64,000 bases of DNA, taken from contig CM061918.1 of the NCBI GenBank assembly GCA_031002005.1, positions 47,032,047 to 47,096,046 on the forward strand. Direction: 5' to 3'. The translations under genes were made by a program, and so were the position numbers. The DNA comes from Vandiemenella viatica (taxonomy: Eukaryota > Arthropoda > Insecta > Orthoptera > Morabidae). Position 1 is the stretch's first letter. Every line of letters begins with the position of its first letter. This document shows, one piece after another, positions 19,691 through 31,077 of the stretch. The notes beneath the pieces are model-generated. The model was not told the DNA's origin, did no database searches, and saw only the letters and a list, made by a program, of their open reading frames with translations.

Positions 19691-20631
19691 GAGATATCAA
19701 CTTTCAAAAATTAGTTATGTCTATACTACCTTGTGGCTTTGGCGGCGTTTTTCTTCGGGTCCAGGCCGCATATGAACTTAACCCAGGGTTACGAAACATC
19801 CCCGTTTCCCGGGGACAGTCCCCACATTTAGCTCTCCGTTCCCGGAGAGATTTCGTCCCCCACATTTCTCCGGATTCTTACCCTTGTCCCTTCTTTTTTA
19901 ATTTAATTTTTAATTATCCCTGACTAATGAATGTATTCCTTCTAAGAAAGAAATACGAAGCAGATTTCTTTCCGTGTATGTACCGAGGAATAAAAGAAAA
20001 GTAAAAAGTTACTGCCTCTTGGACATATTACATCTTTGGAAGTAGGTCTCCTTCTTGTGAATACCAACTTTGTCTTTGGTCCTCTCTAGAATTAGCAGAA
20101 AGTTCAGTACTGATAATATATACTTTTGTGTTACAGCTAGATATTATTATATTTCATTCAATAGCTCCATAAGGTTTTAATTTTTCTGTTACCGCTTTAT
20201 GTTAAGTTTTCTTTTACTGGCGTCTGATCAATAAATGATCAATTTCTCTATCGGTATTTTGTCAGTTTTAGTTACTCCTGTTTTGAAGCAAGCTATTTTC
20301 TTATTTCTGTGGTTGGCAGGGTTCATTCTCTGAAAAACACCACAGGTAACTAGTTTGATGTAAAATAAGGTACTATATCATTGAAAATACAAAATATATA
20401 ATGTTAAATATCTTTCTTTAAAGTTAACCCAACCTGTAACTGTATAATTTACAACAGTGCAACGAATCTAAAGCGTCCGCGGAATTGGTGAAAATGTTCT
20501 GATAACCACAGCCGCCATGAAGAAAAGAAAATACCCATTGTGCATGTCCATCGTGTATTTCCTTGTGGCTATATCGAAATGTTTTTTCTGGCCCAGGGCA
20601 CATTTCAATCTAACCGCCTCAATTTTGAACT
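19691..20631. other. Spacer of the inverted repeat, with a possible hAT-like end
   Basis: CAGGGTTACGAAACATCCCC at about 19783, followed by tcccggggacagtcccc, resembles the termini of small hAT elements. No matching right end or target duplication was found. The remainder is AT-rich and unassigned. Confidence 0.3.
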
Positions 20632-20722
20632 AGCGATATACCGAAAAATTTCATTCTTCACTTTCGATTTGTCTCGTCTACTTACATAAAACCCAGTCAT
20701 CAAATTGCGGCGCCACGGTTAA
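20632..20722 (-). repeat. Arm 2 of the 90-bp inverted repeat
   Basis: Inverted counterpart of 19600-19690 (cttcactttcgatttgtctc, then atcaaattgcggcgcc). Confidence 0.55.
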
Positions 20723-20929
20723 CGTAGAATCCCTGAAAACTTGAAGCTTTGTAAGTTATATAACAATGTGAAATTAATGTGGAACAGGGAGCTGTCTAAA
20801 GATGGAGTGGAAACCATTTAAATATAGCAGTATGTTTTCCAATTTAATTCTGAATTTCGCCAAAAAGTAATAGTACCAATTTTTCTGGCACGTGATAGGC
20901 TTTCACTTTCAAAAATATTTTATCCTGCA

Positions 20930-21090
20930 GGGCTCGGGTTCAATCCTCGACAAATAAAATTCAGGTTTTTCACGGATTTCGCAAATCATAAAAAATAAGG
21001 CCGCCGATTTCTTTTCAGTTGCTAGTGTACGTTTGGCTCTCAGCTCCAACAGCAATGACAAGGCATAAGGCCCCCGTCCTCCATCCAAAA
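20930..21090 (+). repeat. Possible SINE remnant with a B box only
   Basis: GGGCTCGGGTTCAATCCTCG fits a Pol III B box. The text after it (cagctccaacagcaatgaca, ggcataaggcccccgtcctc) ends in a short A run at 21089. No A box was seen, and there is no second copy in the window. Confidence 0.3.
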
Positions 21091-21472
21091 AAAAAGTTTG
21101 TCATTTCGCTGGAAGCCGCTGTGATTAATAACCCCGAAGCTGTGCTCGACTGATATCGCATAGTTTGACAGATGAGTGTCGGATATTGACGAAACAGATT
21201 TCTACCCCTCCCACTCTTCCCCTGCCGTTATACGTCATGTAATTACTATCTACACTGGTGCACTGCTGGAAAGGCACTGTTGCACAAAGCTTGGTAAAAA
21301 AAAAGTAGGGAAAAAGTTATTATTTGTTAGTTTTCACGCCAAAAAAAAAAAATTATTAGTTAAAAACGGAACCTATCATTACTGGTTTCCTCAGTCTCTA
21401 CTCGCTCAAAATATAATGAAAAAAAAAAGTCTCCTAGTTACTTAGTAAACACGTACAAAGATACCGAGCGTG
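21091..21472. other. No recognisable feature
   Basis: Several A runs. The 89-codon frame at 21176-21445 is low-complexity at its end and matches nothing I know. Confidence 0.45.
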
Positions 21473-21674
21473 GTGCATGAGTGGTAACGCTCTGGTTTCG
21501 CATTCGGTAGGTCGTGGATTCGAATCCCCGTTGGGTCATCCAGCTTTGGATTTCCCATGGTTTTCCGCCTCATTCCTTGTTCCGGTTTCTCGCCCCCACT
21601 TCTTTCCCGCCTCCAAGGGCCCAGATGTCGACGAGGCTTAAAGCTATAAGCAAAAAAAAAAAAAAAAAAAAAAA
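21473..21674 (+). mobile_element. tRNA-derived SINE, subfamily B, shortened body
   Basis: ACCGAGCGTGGTGCATGAGTGG head, B box GGATTCGAATCCCC, a body lacking the ccaggcaaatgccgg to ggccatggcc segment, then the B-type tail GTCGACGAGGCTTAAAGC and poly(A) 21652-21674. The imperfect strings acaaagat (left) and acaaaaat (right) could be the target duplication. Confidence 0.75.
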
Positions 21675-22289
21675 CTTACAAAAATTAAGTTGTTTCCATA
21701 CTTGCTCCATCGCAGGGAAAGGTGGGGTTATTTCTTGTTTTATCGTCATCCATGACGGCAATGTGGAATACACGATGATCCATTACACGTATATTATTAT
21801 TTGTTTGGATTTTAGTCACTTGTTGTTTACCTAGAACTCAAAACAATACTACGTGTCTTTTCCTACAGTTGCTGAAACTGTTTCTGCCTCTTAATCTGAC
21901 GTCACACTGTTGAGTTGTAGTTTTGATTGGAGGACCAGTACTTTTGTAACATCAGTCAGTTTTTTAAAAAAATCTTCTCTGTCGTTAATTATGTTTTCTT
22001 TGATTTTGAATCTTTCCAGATACTCTCTTGCTTCTTTCAGTAATCCAATGGCGTTTTTTTAATTTATAAAGGAAGGCGAATATTTTCTCTCTCAGCCTTC
22101 ATCTGTACATTCTGTATAAGATGCAATTTGGTGTTCTTTTTTTAATTGTTTCTATAATTTTCTCCATGTTCTACAAGTCTCAGATTTTTCTGTTTCTCCC
22201 AAATTATCCGTGTTCTTTTGTAATTGAAATATTTTCTTCAGTATTTTTGCTTATTTTTTCTTCTGCAGGCCATTCTGTTCCCAACTTTT
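21675..22289. other. No recognisable feature
   Basis: AT-rich. A 68-codon frame overlaps the start of LINE E but is not itself a gene. Confidence 0.45.
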
Positions 22290-23120
22290 ACTAATGTCTT
22301 GCATTTATTGGAGAGGGTGATGAGGGGATGTACCAAAGAAGTAAAGAATTTGGATTACAAAAGTTTCGTCAGACCATTACTTGGGTACGGTGGTTTGGCA
22401 TGGGTCCCATATTTTGGGTATCAAATTTAGCAGCTGGAGGGTGTGCAAAGAAGGGATGCTAGATTTGTCTCTGGAAAATACCTCAGAGCACAATCAGTAA
22501 CAGATATTATAAAAGGGTTGGAATTGGATTAATTGGAAGACAGATGGAGGGTGAAAAGAATCATGGTAGTGTACAAAGCGTATATAGTATGGAAAGATAT
22601 TGGTGTAAGAATTAAAAGTAATACATGGAAGGGAAAAGATGACTATTAACACAAGCTGGATTTCTTTTATAATCTAATTTTAATTCCAATATACCACACG
22701 TTCCGGTGGCAATTTTCCTACACACCAAACTTCCCTCTATCCTGCACCCATCTATATTTGCCCTCTACAAATTTTAACTTTAAATTCTTTTAACGTTTTC
22801 GGTAAGTTATTCATCATTCCCCTTGGTAACTCATTCCAATCCTTGACACCCTTACCTAAAAAAGAAAATCTTCCCACACCCTTATGCCTGAAATCGAGTG
22901 TCAGCTTGTGGTCATGGTCAAAGGGTATAGGAACATTTTATTTCGTAGGCAAGAGGGTAGAGATTGGAATAAGTAAGCAAGAAAAATGTTGAATAATTTA
23001 CGAAGAACTTGAAGTTGAAACTTGTAGAATGCAAAAGTAGGTGGGTACAGGAAGGAAAACAGTGAGTGTGTAGTTAAATTACCGTCGGAGCGTGCACTTC
23101 ATCGCAAATAAATTAAATTA
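22290..23120 (+). mobile_element. LINE E copy 1 (CR1/Jockey-like), with inverted 3' UTR segment
   Basis: The RT C-terminus reads LERVMRGCTKEVKNLDYKSF, VRPLLGYGGLAWVPYFGYQI, a stop, then RDARFVSGKYLRAQSVTDI and WKDIGVRIKS. It is collinear with the minus-strand copy at 60185-60905 (LERVMRGCTRYVKELGYKTF). From 22680 to about 22920 the 3' UTR appears in inverted orientation (acgttccggtggcaatttt), and from about 22960 to 23115 it appears again in normal orientation (accgtcggagcgtgc). The tail is aaattaaattaaa. Confidence 0.75.
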
Positions 23121-23631
23121 AAGGTAAAGAAATGAAGAAAGGGCGAAGAAATGTGTTCAAAGAAAACATGATGTTATTTCTCACAGTTCACAGTTCACCA
23201 AAAACGAGTGGAAGTTTAGGTTACTTCTTGAACAATGTTCCTATATGTTAATAAAAATGCACACACCGAACCTGCGTGCGTATGCGCTCGTCCGTAATTT
23301 CCCTTCGCTGTTTCTTACGCTCTCGGAAAACAGATTAAATTTTCACAACCCCCGCCGCCTGTGATGGGGGCTGGCGGTAATTTAATTTTACGTCTCCCAT
23401 CAGGCGCCTGGGCGCCCTGTTTGCGGTGTAACCCTGTTATGAGCTGGGGGGGGGGGGGGGGGAGGGTATGCTTAGAGTGTGCCCAGCACACCTGCAACCT
23501 GCAAGCTACTCCACCGCTCCATGCAACCACTCTACAACCCCGGCACAGCCATCAACGCTCTCCCCTCCTTCACCAGACGGAATAAGCTGCCAAGACTTCC
23601 GACATTTCCAGGTGCTCATACCTGACTTAAA
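23121..23631. other. Unassigned, with a poly(G) tract
   Basis: A long G run at about 23446-23461 and GC-richer sequence around 23340-23580. Open frames of 71-74 codons overlap on both strands, and none is recognisable. Confidence 0.4.
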
Positions 23632-23803
23632 GCTTAAGAATTAATCTTTCAAAAACAAAAGTTATGTCTAACAAATGGGTCACAGAGGGGAATGTACCAC
23701 TACATAATAAATCTATAGAAAATGTCAGTGAGTACATTTATCTCGTCCAGCTTGTAAACATGAGAGATGATGTAAGACCTGAAATTTTCCGACGCATCAA
23801 GAG
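23632..23803 (+). pseudogene. RTE-type LINE RT fragment
   Basis: The frame reads LRINLSKTKVMSNKW, then SIENVSEYIYLVQLVNMRDD and VRPEIFRRI. This is the thumb-side block of RTE-clade RT (pattern K-T-K-V-M-S-N...V-x-x-Y-x-Y-L-G-Q...E-I-x-R-R-I). It is about 57 residues long; both sides are missing, and the Gly of YLGQ is Val here. Confidence 0.65.
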
Positions 23804-23809
23804 TGTACT

Positions 23810-24035
23810 CCGAAACACTTGCATTGTACTCTGTTGTCAGATCTGCCACAGATCGCCGCCTATCGCACTTTACAGAGTGAGCAAGCCTCCGACCTCCACG
23901 TTCTGTGATGAGGCGTGGACGTCCACCACCTTGTCGCCCAGTCGTGATTTCACCGTCCTTCAACCACTCTACATACATGCTCACGCGAACAGCTGACCAG
24001 CCTCGCCGTTTCCGAGATGCTCGTTCTTTGTGCAT
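23810..24035 (-). pseudogene. Tc1-like transposase, N-terminal HTH fragment
   Basis: On the minus strand: VSMYVEWLKDGEITTGRQGG, GRPRLITERGGRRLAHSVKC and RRRSVADLTTEYN. The GRPR linker followed by an HTH of type R-x-L-x-x-x-V-K is the paired-like DNA-binding region of Tc1 transposases. The catalytic half is absent and the RTE fragment abuts it. The GR-rich AT-hook-like GRPR motif is intact. Confidence 0.65.
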
Positions 24036-24725
24036 TAAGTAATGTGTGTTATTGCAGACAGTAATGAGATTCTGTACCGTGTGTATTATCGTTGCCCTGG
24101 CAGTACGAGATTGAATGAGCTATTCGATCGAAGGCAGCTGCATACATGTGTTTCAAGGCGAGCCGTGCTAAGAAACTGAATTCCTCCACAGTTTGATTTT
24201 TTCAGTGTTTCGTCGTACAGACAGAAATCGTATTACGTTAACTCAGCAAAGAGGTTCTTAGTGAAAAGTACTTCTGCATTCCTTTGTTTTACTCCCAGTT
24301 ATTTTTGATATCTTGTTTCATTTTCTGTAATTACCTGTTTTTAATGTTTCTTCAGCAGTGTGATCAATCTAATTATTAGTTTTTGTGTCTCTAATAATTG
24401 CTTCTCCTGTAATTATCCTCTCTTACGGAATTTTCTCTGGGATTGTTCTTTCTTATCATTTCCTGTTTTCGTAGTAATTAGTTGTTTCCAAATAGTTATT
24501 ACGTTTAATTAACAGTTATGCTATTATATTCCAATTAAAGATGTTTTTCCTTTGGAATAAATATATGGAAACAAGATATGTTTTTCAGATGGGAAGAATT
24601 TTTTTTAATGTTTACGCATATGTTCTTTTGGATAGTTAAACATGTTCTGGGCTGATTTTTTTCTGCAATTTGTGCTTTACACTTTGTCGGTATTTAGATC
24701 AATAAAGATTGCGTGGGGGGGGGGG
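24036..24725. other. No recognisable feature
   Basis: AT-rich unique sequence, ending in a G run at about 24715-24728. Confidence 0.45.
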
Positions 24726-24729
24726 GGGA

Positions 24730-24900
24730 GGGGCAAGAAACGGAAGGGAACTTGGCCTTAGTATTTTTTGAAGGGAACTCCCTGGTACTCATCTGGGGTG
24801 AATACATAAAATGGTGTAAAAAGCGAAGTTTCGGTTGCCAGATTCAACCTGCGTTCTTCAAAACGTAAGGCCCCCGAACATTACTGCTTGCCCACCAGGC
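24730..24900 (-). mobile_element. Highly diverged SINE of the ACCGAGCG family
   Basis: On the minus strand the pieces line up with the common SINE: ccaccaggctggg-like text at the head, gaacgcaggttgaatc (B-box region), then tcaccccagatgagtacc (for tcactccaggcaaatgcc) and gttcccttcaaaaa. Identity is low but the order is kept throughout. Confidence 0.45.
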
Positions 24901-25784
24901 TGGGTTGTGAAATTGCAACGCAATTTGCGCAAAGGCGACAGAATTATGTGGATGTGGCTTACGGACGGATATGAAATTGTAAGGAATTCTGAAAACGAAA
25001 GTAATATTGCTTAAATGATGCAGCAGCTTCTTTACACACCGGTAAACTTTAATTTAAAGTCGGTATTAGGGGAACCAACAATACGCTGCCAAAGTGACAA
25101 GGTGGAAGATGGGCAGCACCAAAGATGCCGTGCGCTGCCAACACATGCCAGAGAAAATTTCTTCCATCTCTCGAATGCCGTTGTTGCTTAGAGGCTGACA
25201 AACGCTCAGCCGCTTTCCCTCTATTTTACCATCACTGGCGAGGTCAATGGGGTTCTACCTTCTCACCCGGAACTAAGTTTCTTTGTAACGGAGTGAGGTG
25301 AATTCCTGACATTTTCCGCCACTGCTTTCAGCAAACTCGACCCACTTTACGGAGCTGCTACATAGAAGTGGCGCTCGGCTAGCTCTGGCACGCCCAGCTC
25401 ACTGTAAATCTCTCCACGGTAAATAATAGAAACAAGTTCAGGTTAATCTGTATCAGTTTCAGCCAGTTTCTGCGTACTGACTGTTTAAACTGCTCGTTAT
25501 TATTTTATGCATATAGCGAGAAGGTACCAGGTAACATTCATATAATACACCATTCTCATTTTAATTTTTTTCCTGTCATGGTCGCCATGTATCTTAATTA
25601 TTATTAATCTTCTAAATCATCAATAATCTAGTGATTTATTTCCTCATTTCGACTCATCAACAATCGTATGTAAGATTTTAAAACAAATATTCTTTGAAAA
25701 AATTTCTCCCCGGGAAATAATAAAAGCAAATTTCTTTTAAGTTTAAACGACTTCAAAAAAAGGAGAAGGTTCTCAATACGCTTG

Positions 25785-25786
<2 letters not shown>
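24901..25786. other. No recognisable feature
   Basis: Mixed composition. A tgcgtactgactgtttaaac block at about 25475 recurs at 27977-27996 with a cgagaaggtaccagg/gcgagagataaccgg follow-up, so the two flanks of the A/B array may be copies of one repeat. Confidence 0.4.

Positions 25787-25835
<49 letters not shown>
25787..25835. repeat. Poly(T) tract of 49 bases
   Basis: An uninterrupted T run joined directly to the A/B array. On the minus strand it would be a 49-base poly(A) at the array end. Confidence 0.9.
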
Positions 25836-25836
<1 letters not shown>

Positions 25837-27660
25837 TATGTATGTTCGGTGATATCTTCGCCGATTTGAATGAAATTTTTTTAGTGGTTAGGGTATACCT
25901 CCAAACTTGTCCCATATGAATTTCATTGAGAAATCACCCCTTCTACCACTTTACACTCCTTAAATTTTATACGAACCCACATTTTTTATCAGATTTCGAT
26001 GGAACTTTGGACATGCATGGTCAAAAATAAAGAGAAAAATACTGTCAACTTTTGGTTTGAAAAAACTGAACCCGTCTCCCCCTATCCATCCCCTTAATTT
26101 TTGCCAATTTTTTTTATAAAAAGCTACAGTTGACACCATTTAACTGATCTCCATTAAAGTTGGCATATATACATAAATTTTCATAGAGGTTTCTGACCAA
26201 AAAATAAAAATAAAAATATATAAAAACCATCATTTCACCCTTTAATTTTATAGAAACCTACATTTCTTATCTGATTTTGATTGAAATTTGCACATTTATA
26301 CTTCAAAACAATGAGAAAGCCAAAGCTCAACCCCCTCTCCGTTATTTATAAAAACTACAGTCGACACCATTTGAACGATTGTCTTCAGAGTTGGTAAATA
26401 CATGTAGTTTTTCTGTCCAAAAAACATAAAAAACCACCCCATTTCCCCCTTTACGCCCCTTAATATTATAGAAACCTACATTTCTTTTCTGATTTTGATT
26501 GAACTTTGCACCTATATACTCTAAAACAAAGAGAAAAATCCTGTCCAAATTTGGTATTCCAAAGCTCAACCCATCTCCCTCCTTCCACCCCCTTAATTTT
26601 TGTCAATGTTCTTTATAAAAAGCTACAGTCGCCACCGTTTGACCGATTACCATGAAAGTTGGTGCTTATTTGAATTTTTCATGAAGAAGGTTTCTAACCA
26701 AAAAATCTAAAAACCATCCCGTCTCCTCATTAAACCGCTTAATCTTTATACATACCCACAGTTTTTATACGGTTTAAATGGAACTTAGCAAATTTTTACT
26801 ACAAAACAAATAGAAAAATAATGTCAACTTTTGGTTTGCATATACTGAACCCCTCTCCCCGTTCCCATCCCATTGATTTTTTACAATTTTCTTTTTAAAA
26901 AGCTATATTCGACATCATTTGACCGATCTTTATGAAATTTGGCACATATATGTACATTTTTATGGATAAGATTTCTGACCAAAAAATCCAAAAACTACCA
27001 TAGCTCCCCTTTTACATCCAATATTTGTACAAACCCACATTTTAATCCGATTCGGTGGAAATTCACAAGCGTTAAGTTTAGAACAAACAGGAAAAGAAAA
27101 ATTCTATCCACATAACTTTCACAAAAGTGCAAACCATATCCCCCTTTATACCCCTTTAACTACTGTCAATGATCTTTATATAAAGCTACCGTTTCTACCT
27201 GATTTTGAAGGAAGTATGCACATACATACTTCAAAACAAACAGAAAAATAGTGTCTACATTTGGTTTGGAGAAGCAAAACCCCTTAATCTACGCAAAGCT
27301 ACAGTTTCTATCCGATTATAAAGGAAAATTTCACACGTATACCTTAAAACATACAGAACAATTGTTTTTAAATTAGGTTGCAGAAGCCCAACCCTCTTCT
27401 CTTCTACTCGTACGCCTCCTAGTTTCCAATGTTCTTTATAGATACCCATAGTTTATATCAGATTTTTATGGAACATTGCACATGTAAACTTAAAAACAAA
27501 GAAAAACATAGTTTCTACATTCTATTTAAAAAACCCAAACGCTCACTCCCTAGCCTCATTTAATTTTTGCAAATGTTCTTTACACAAAGCTACAGTTTTT
27601 ATCAGGTTTCGATGGAACTTTGCTGAGCCACAGATTAAAATACTGTTAATTTGTTTCCCT
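25836..27660 (+). repeat. Alternating A/B tandem array
   Basis: About a dozen diverged units. Unit A: acccacatttttatc-gatttcgatggaactttgcaca, then acaaagagaaaaatactgtc and tttggtttg (near 25970, 26255, 26470, 26750, 27030, 27190, 27290, 27440, 27590). Unit B: aaaaagctacagtcgacacc, atttgaccgatctccatgaa, gttggcatatatac and gaccaaaaaat (near 26115, 26345, 26615, 26900). An A+B pair is about 210-290 bp in the left half; B is mostly lost to the right. Unit A also occurs singly at 63600-63710 and 54955-55040 inside a mobile repeat. There is no coding potential. Confidence 0.75.
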
Positions 27661-28111
27661 AAGCCTCTCCTGCAATAACACTATCTGCCTCACGACATGC
27701 TGTAAAATATTTGGAATTTTTGTTCGTACTCCCCGTTTCCCCTCGAACACCAAATAAAGTTCAGTAGTTCGATCTTCGTGATGTGACCGCTGGCACCGAC
27801 CACAAAAATGACTAATTAATGTAAATTTTTCAACAACAGTAATGTAAAATATTATCCAATTAGATTTACTTTCTTCTAAGCAAAATATAAAGTTATTTTA
27901 AAATTTTTGGTGTGCTTTTTTTGAAGGTGGTTTTTATGTTTTTTTTTAAACAATTATATTATTATGTTCCAGGTTATGCGTACTGACTATTTAAACAGTT
28001 TGTTCTCATTGTACGTCTATAGCGAGAGATAACCGGGTAATATTCCCATAATACGTCACTCTGATCTTAATTTCGCTTGTGAAGATCACTATTTACTGAT
28101 CTTATGCAATA
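27661..28111. other. No recognisable feature apart from a flank block
   Basis: Contains the tgcgtactgactatttaaac block at 27977 that matches the left side of the array at 25475. Confidence 0.45.
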
Positions 28112-28300
28112 GCCATACGCCTCGTCGACGTCGTGTTCCTTAGAAGTGGGTAGGAACTGGAAACAAGAAATTCATCCGTAGCCCTCTGAAGGAACCGTTC
28201 CGACATTCGCCTGGAGTGATTTCGGATAGCCATGGAAAACCGAATTCTGAATGGCCGGATGCTCAGAAGAGGATTCGAACCCCCGCTCTCCGGAATGCTC
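28112..28300 (-). mobile_element. Diverged tRNA-derived SINE
   Basis: Minus strand: a B box GGGTTCGAATCC-like stretch (gcgggggttcgaatcc at about 28270), attcagaattcggttttccatgg, tcactccaggcgaatgtcgg, and the B-type tail gacgtcgacgaggcg at 28120. The head is incomplete. Confidence 0.65.
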
Positions 28301-28660
28301 ACTCACCAATAAAATATATTATAGGTACATTAATACGTGATTAATCTTCAGTTAAGATTGCTTTTCAAGTTAATAGTTTTAATACCTAGTGACCTAATTG
28401 TAGTAGAAATACTTTTGATTGTTTCTTTTTTTTCCTGAAGTTAGAAACTCTATTAAATGGAATTACTTTTAGTAATCATATTTATTATTTTAAAAGGATT
28501 TTTTTTATGATTAGATGTCTTCCTACTTCACACTTAGCCAGAATCGATATATGAGACTCATTTTAAAGATTAAGTTCTTCGCTTTGGTATCATCATTAAT
28601 TAAAAAAGAAATTGTTTTATGGGTTATTTTTCGTCTTGCAACTAAACAAATGCTTTTGGT
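28301..28660. other. AT-rich, possibly part of a Penelope-like module
   Basis: No coding signal. Its right edge is downstream of the ribozyme motif in element orientation, and it could belong to the same module. Confidence 0.35.
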
Positions 28661-28701
28661 GGCAGACGCGTTTCGCCTTTATTCAAGACATCTTCAGTGC
28701 C
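28661..28701 (-). ncRNA. Hammerhead-like ribozyme motif, best preserved copy
   Basis: On the minus strand: GGCA-CUGAAGA-U-GUC-(UUGAAUAAA)-GGC-GAAAC-GC-GUC-UGCC. This holds the conserved CUGANGA box, GAAA box and cleavage triplet GUC, a 4-bp stem I (GGCA/UGCC), a 3-bp stem II (one G-U pair) after an extra U, and a minimal 2-bp stem III with a GC loop. Small hammerheads with minimal stem III are known from Penelope-like retroelements, where they may act as dimers. Self-cleavage is inferred, not shown. Confidence 0.6.
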
Positions 28702-28729
28702 CTAGATAAACATATATACATATATATAT

Positions 28730-29380
28730 ACATCAACAATGATGTTATTTAATTTTTTTACAGTTTTCTGATATTATTAACTAGGTACTTACAGTTTTTA
28801 TACATGCATTAACACGCGCAAGTTCGTGTTTCCATACCAGCTACTAGTGAGCTCTAATTTCGTTGTTTAACCAATTGGTTTCTGCTGTTTGTTTTGCTTT
28901 TTGCGCTGGTATGGAACTGTTACGAACCTTAACGTTTACATAGTTTGGTCTTATTCAATTTTGTTTACACAAATTGATGAAACGGATATGCTGGATCGTC
29001 CGGTGTAGTTTAAGGCTAGTCTTCTTGTGTTTATTATATAGGCCTGTTGGAAAAGCTTGACAGAGCTAATTTAAGATGTTGGCGATTTTTTGAAATTGTT
29101 GGAAATTCAAGCTGTAAATGGCAAAATCATGAACAATCAAGGAAGGTCACGTGTATGCGATAGTTCATAGTTTAGCTGCTAGGCTTCGCTTGCATCGGCA
29201 AGGAGATATCTCAACACCGCTAGATAGAAGCACCATATATTACAGAATACCGATAAACTGTGTGTGTTTCCTAGAGTAAGGAGATTTTCGGATATTTTTG
29301 TTTCTGTTAGGGGAACATTTCACCATTTCAATCGTTTCGTAAGAGGTTGTGTTTTGCCGTGGAACAGTTTCAGTGGACAG
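28730..29380. other. No recognisable feature
   Basis: AT-rich. A frame of 113 codons runs into the SINE at 29381 and is not a gene. Confidence 0.45.
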
Positions 29381-29627
29381 TTTTTTTTTTTTTTTTTTAA
29401 CTCATTAACGTCTCTTAACAGCGAGGTCTTTAGAGACGGGAATGGATGGGGGGCAAGGAATGGGGAGGAATACGACCATGGCCTTTTGAAGGAAGCATCC
29501 CGGCATTTGCCTGGAGTGATTTGGGAAAACATGGAAAACCCAAATCTGAATGCCCGGACGGGGATTCGAACCGCCGTCCTCCCGAATGCGAGGCCAGAAC
29601 TCTAACCGTTACACCACCACGCTCGGT
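29381..29627 (-). mobile_element. tRNA-derived SINE, subfamily A, full length
   Basis: Poly(T) 29381-29398, A-type tail (acgtctcttaacagcgaggt), body, B box and head ending CACCACGCTCGGT at 29627. Its head faces that of the next SINE 165 bases away. Confidence 0.85.
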
Positions 29628-29791
29628 CAGTTGAAATTGAACAATTCCTACTAATAAACCGGTTCTTCTTTCATACTACTACAAACCACCACCCTTGATA
29701 ATCATTGAATGTCATTCGGCAAATTTCGACAAGGGGCTACCAGTTACTGTTTAAATACAGGATGTCGTCAATATTGGAGGCGATATTCGGG

Positions 29792-30032
29792 ACCGAGCGT
29801 GGTGGGTGAACCATTAACGTTCTTGCCTCACATTCGCGAGGACGCGGGTTCGAATCCCCATCCGGGCATCCAGATTTCGGTTTTCCATGATTTCCCTAAA
29901 TCATTCCAGGCGAATACTGGGATGCTTCCTGCAAAAGGCCATGGCCGAATTCCTTTCCGTTCCTCGTTCCCAGTCCCATCCCGCCTCTAATGACCTCGAA
30001 GTCGACGAGGCTTAAAGCCAAAAGAAAAAAAA
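29792..30032 (+). mobile_element. tRNA-derived SINE, subfamily B, full length
   Basis: ACCGAGCGTGGTGGGTGAAC head, B box GGGTTCGAATCCCC, body, and the B-type tail GAAGTCGACGAGGCTTAAAGCC with a short A-rich end. It stands head-to-head with the SINE at 29381-29627. Confidence 0.85.
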
Positions 30033-31046
30033 GGAGAACCCAATTCTTAGGTAATAGTGTTTCGAGATAGATTTAATAACAATTTTTTTCTAAAATTAAT
30101 CATTTTGACGGCCACCCACGTCTCATAAGTCATAATTTTACAGGGGAAAAACTGACTTAAACAACTGAAGTGAAAACCAGTTGCGGCAAGAGTTCACCAT
30201 CCAACCTATTCGCACTTTATGTCTCAACAACTAATCTTCCAATTAAATAGCATTTGCATGAAATAACACATGAACGTATAAAAAAGATAGTCGAATCAGA
30301 TACGTGTCTATAGCTACTCGAAGAGTAAATTCTGAGCTTGCCATGTCAAGTATTACTGTATGCCCAAGAGCTGTTGTTTGTTTGTAGATGACGGTGGCTA
30401 CCTTTGATAAGTACCTTGTGTTGTGTTGGAGTGTACATTACACAGAAAATGAACGCAGAGGTTGAAATCCCGTTTCATCACATTCAAGCCTACTCTTCCG
30501 AAAGACAACAAAACGGGCCACCAAATACCACATCCACATCTAAACCGCGAATTGCCATCGCCAGTGTTGCACATCCTTATTCCATACGAACTGTAGTGAG
30601 GTTTGGGAGTAGAAGAAAAACTACTATGTATTATTACCTATCAAACTGTGCAGACCACCTACGGATTGGTGAAAATTTCTCCCATAACCGGTGCCAGAAC
30701 CTGATAACGTCATGTCGACAGCAGACATTTTTCGGTGACACAGAGTATTCCTGAACAGACCTTCAGTAACCATTGGCATCAGCTTCCGAGGTATCAGATA
30801 TTCCACCGCGGCGTATGGCTATTGAAATGGCTTCCAGGAACGGATATGATGCGGTTTTAATAAGCTGGCTTCGGAGAAATCGGAGAAGTAATTCCTATCT
30901 GAGAGCCGGCATCAGAACTCTTTATTCTTAAAAAATTTCCCCGAAAATGTAATTAACTGTCATTCTGCCACCAAATATCCTACCGAAAAATTCATTTAAT
31001 ATCCGGTTACTTCACTCGCCCGTTAGAGGTGAGAGTATGAGGAGTA

Positions 31047-31077
<31 letters not shown>

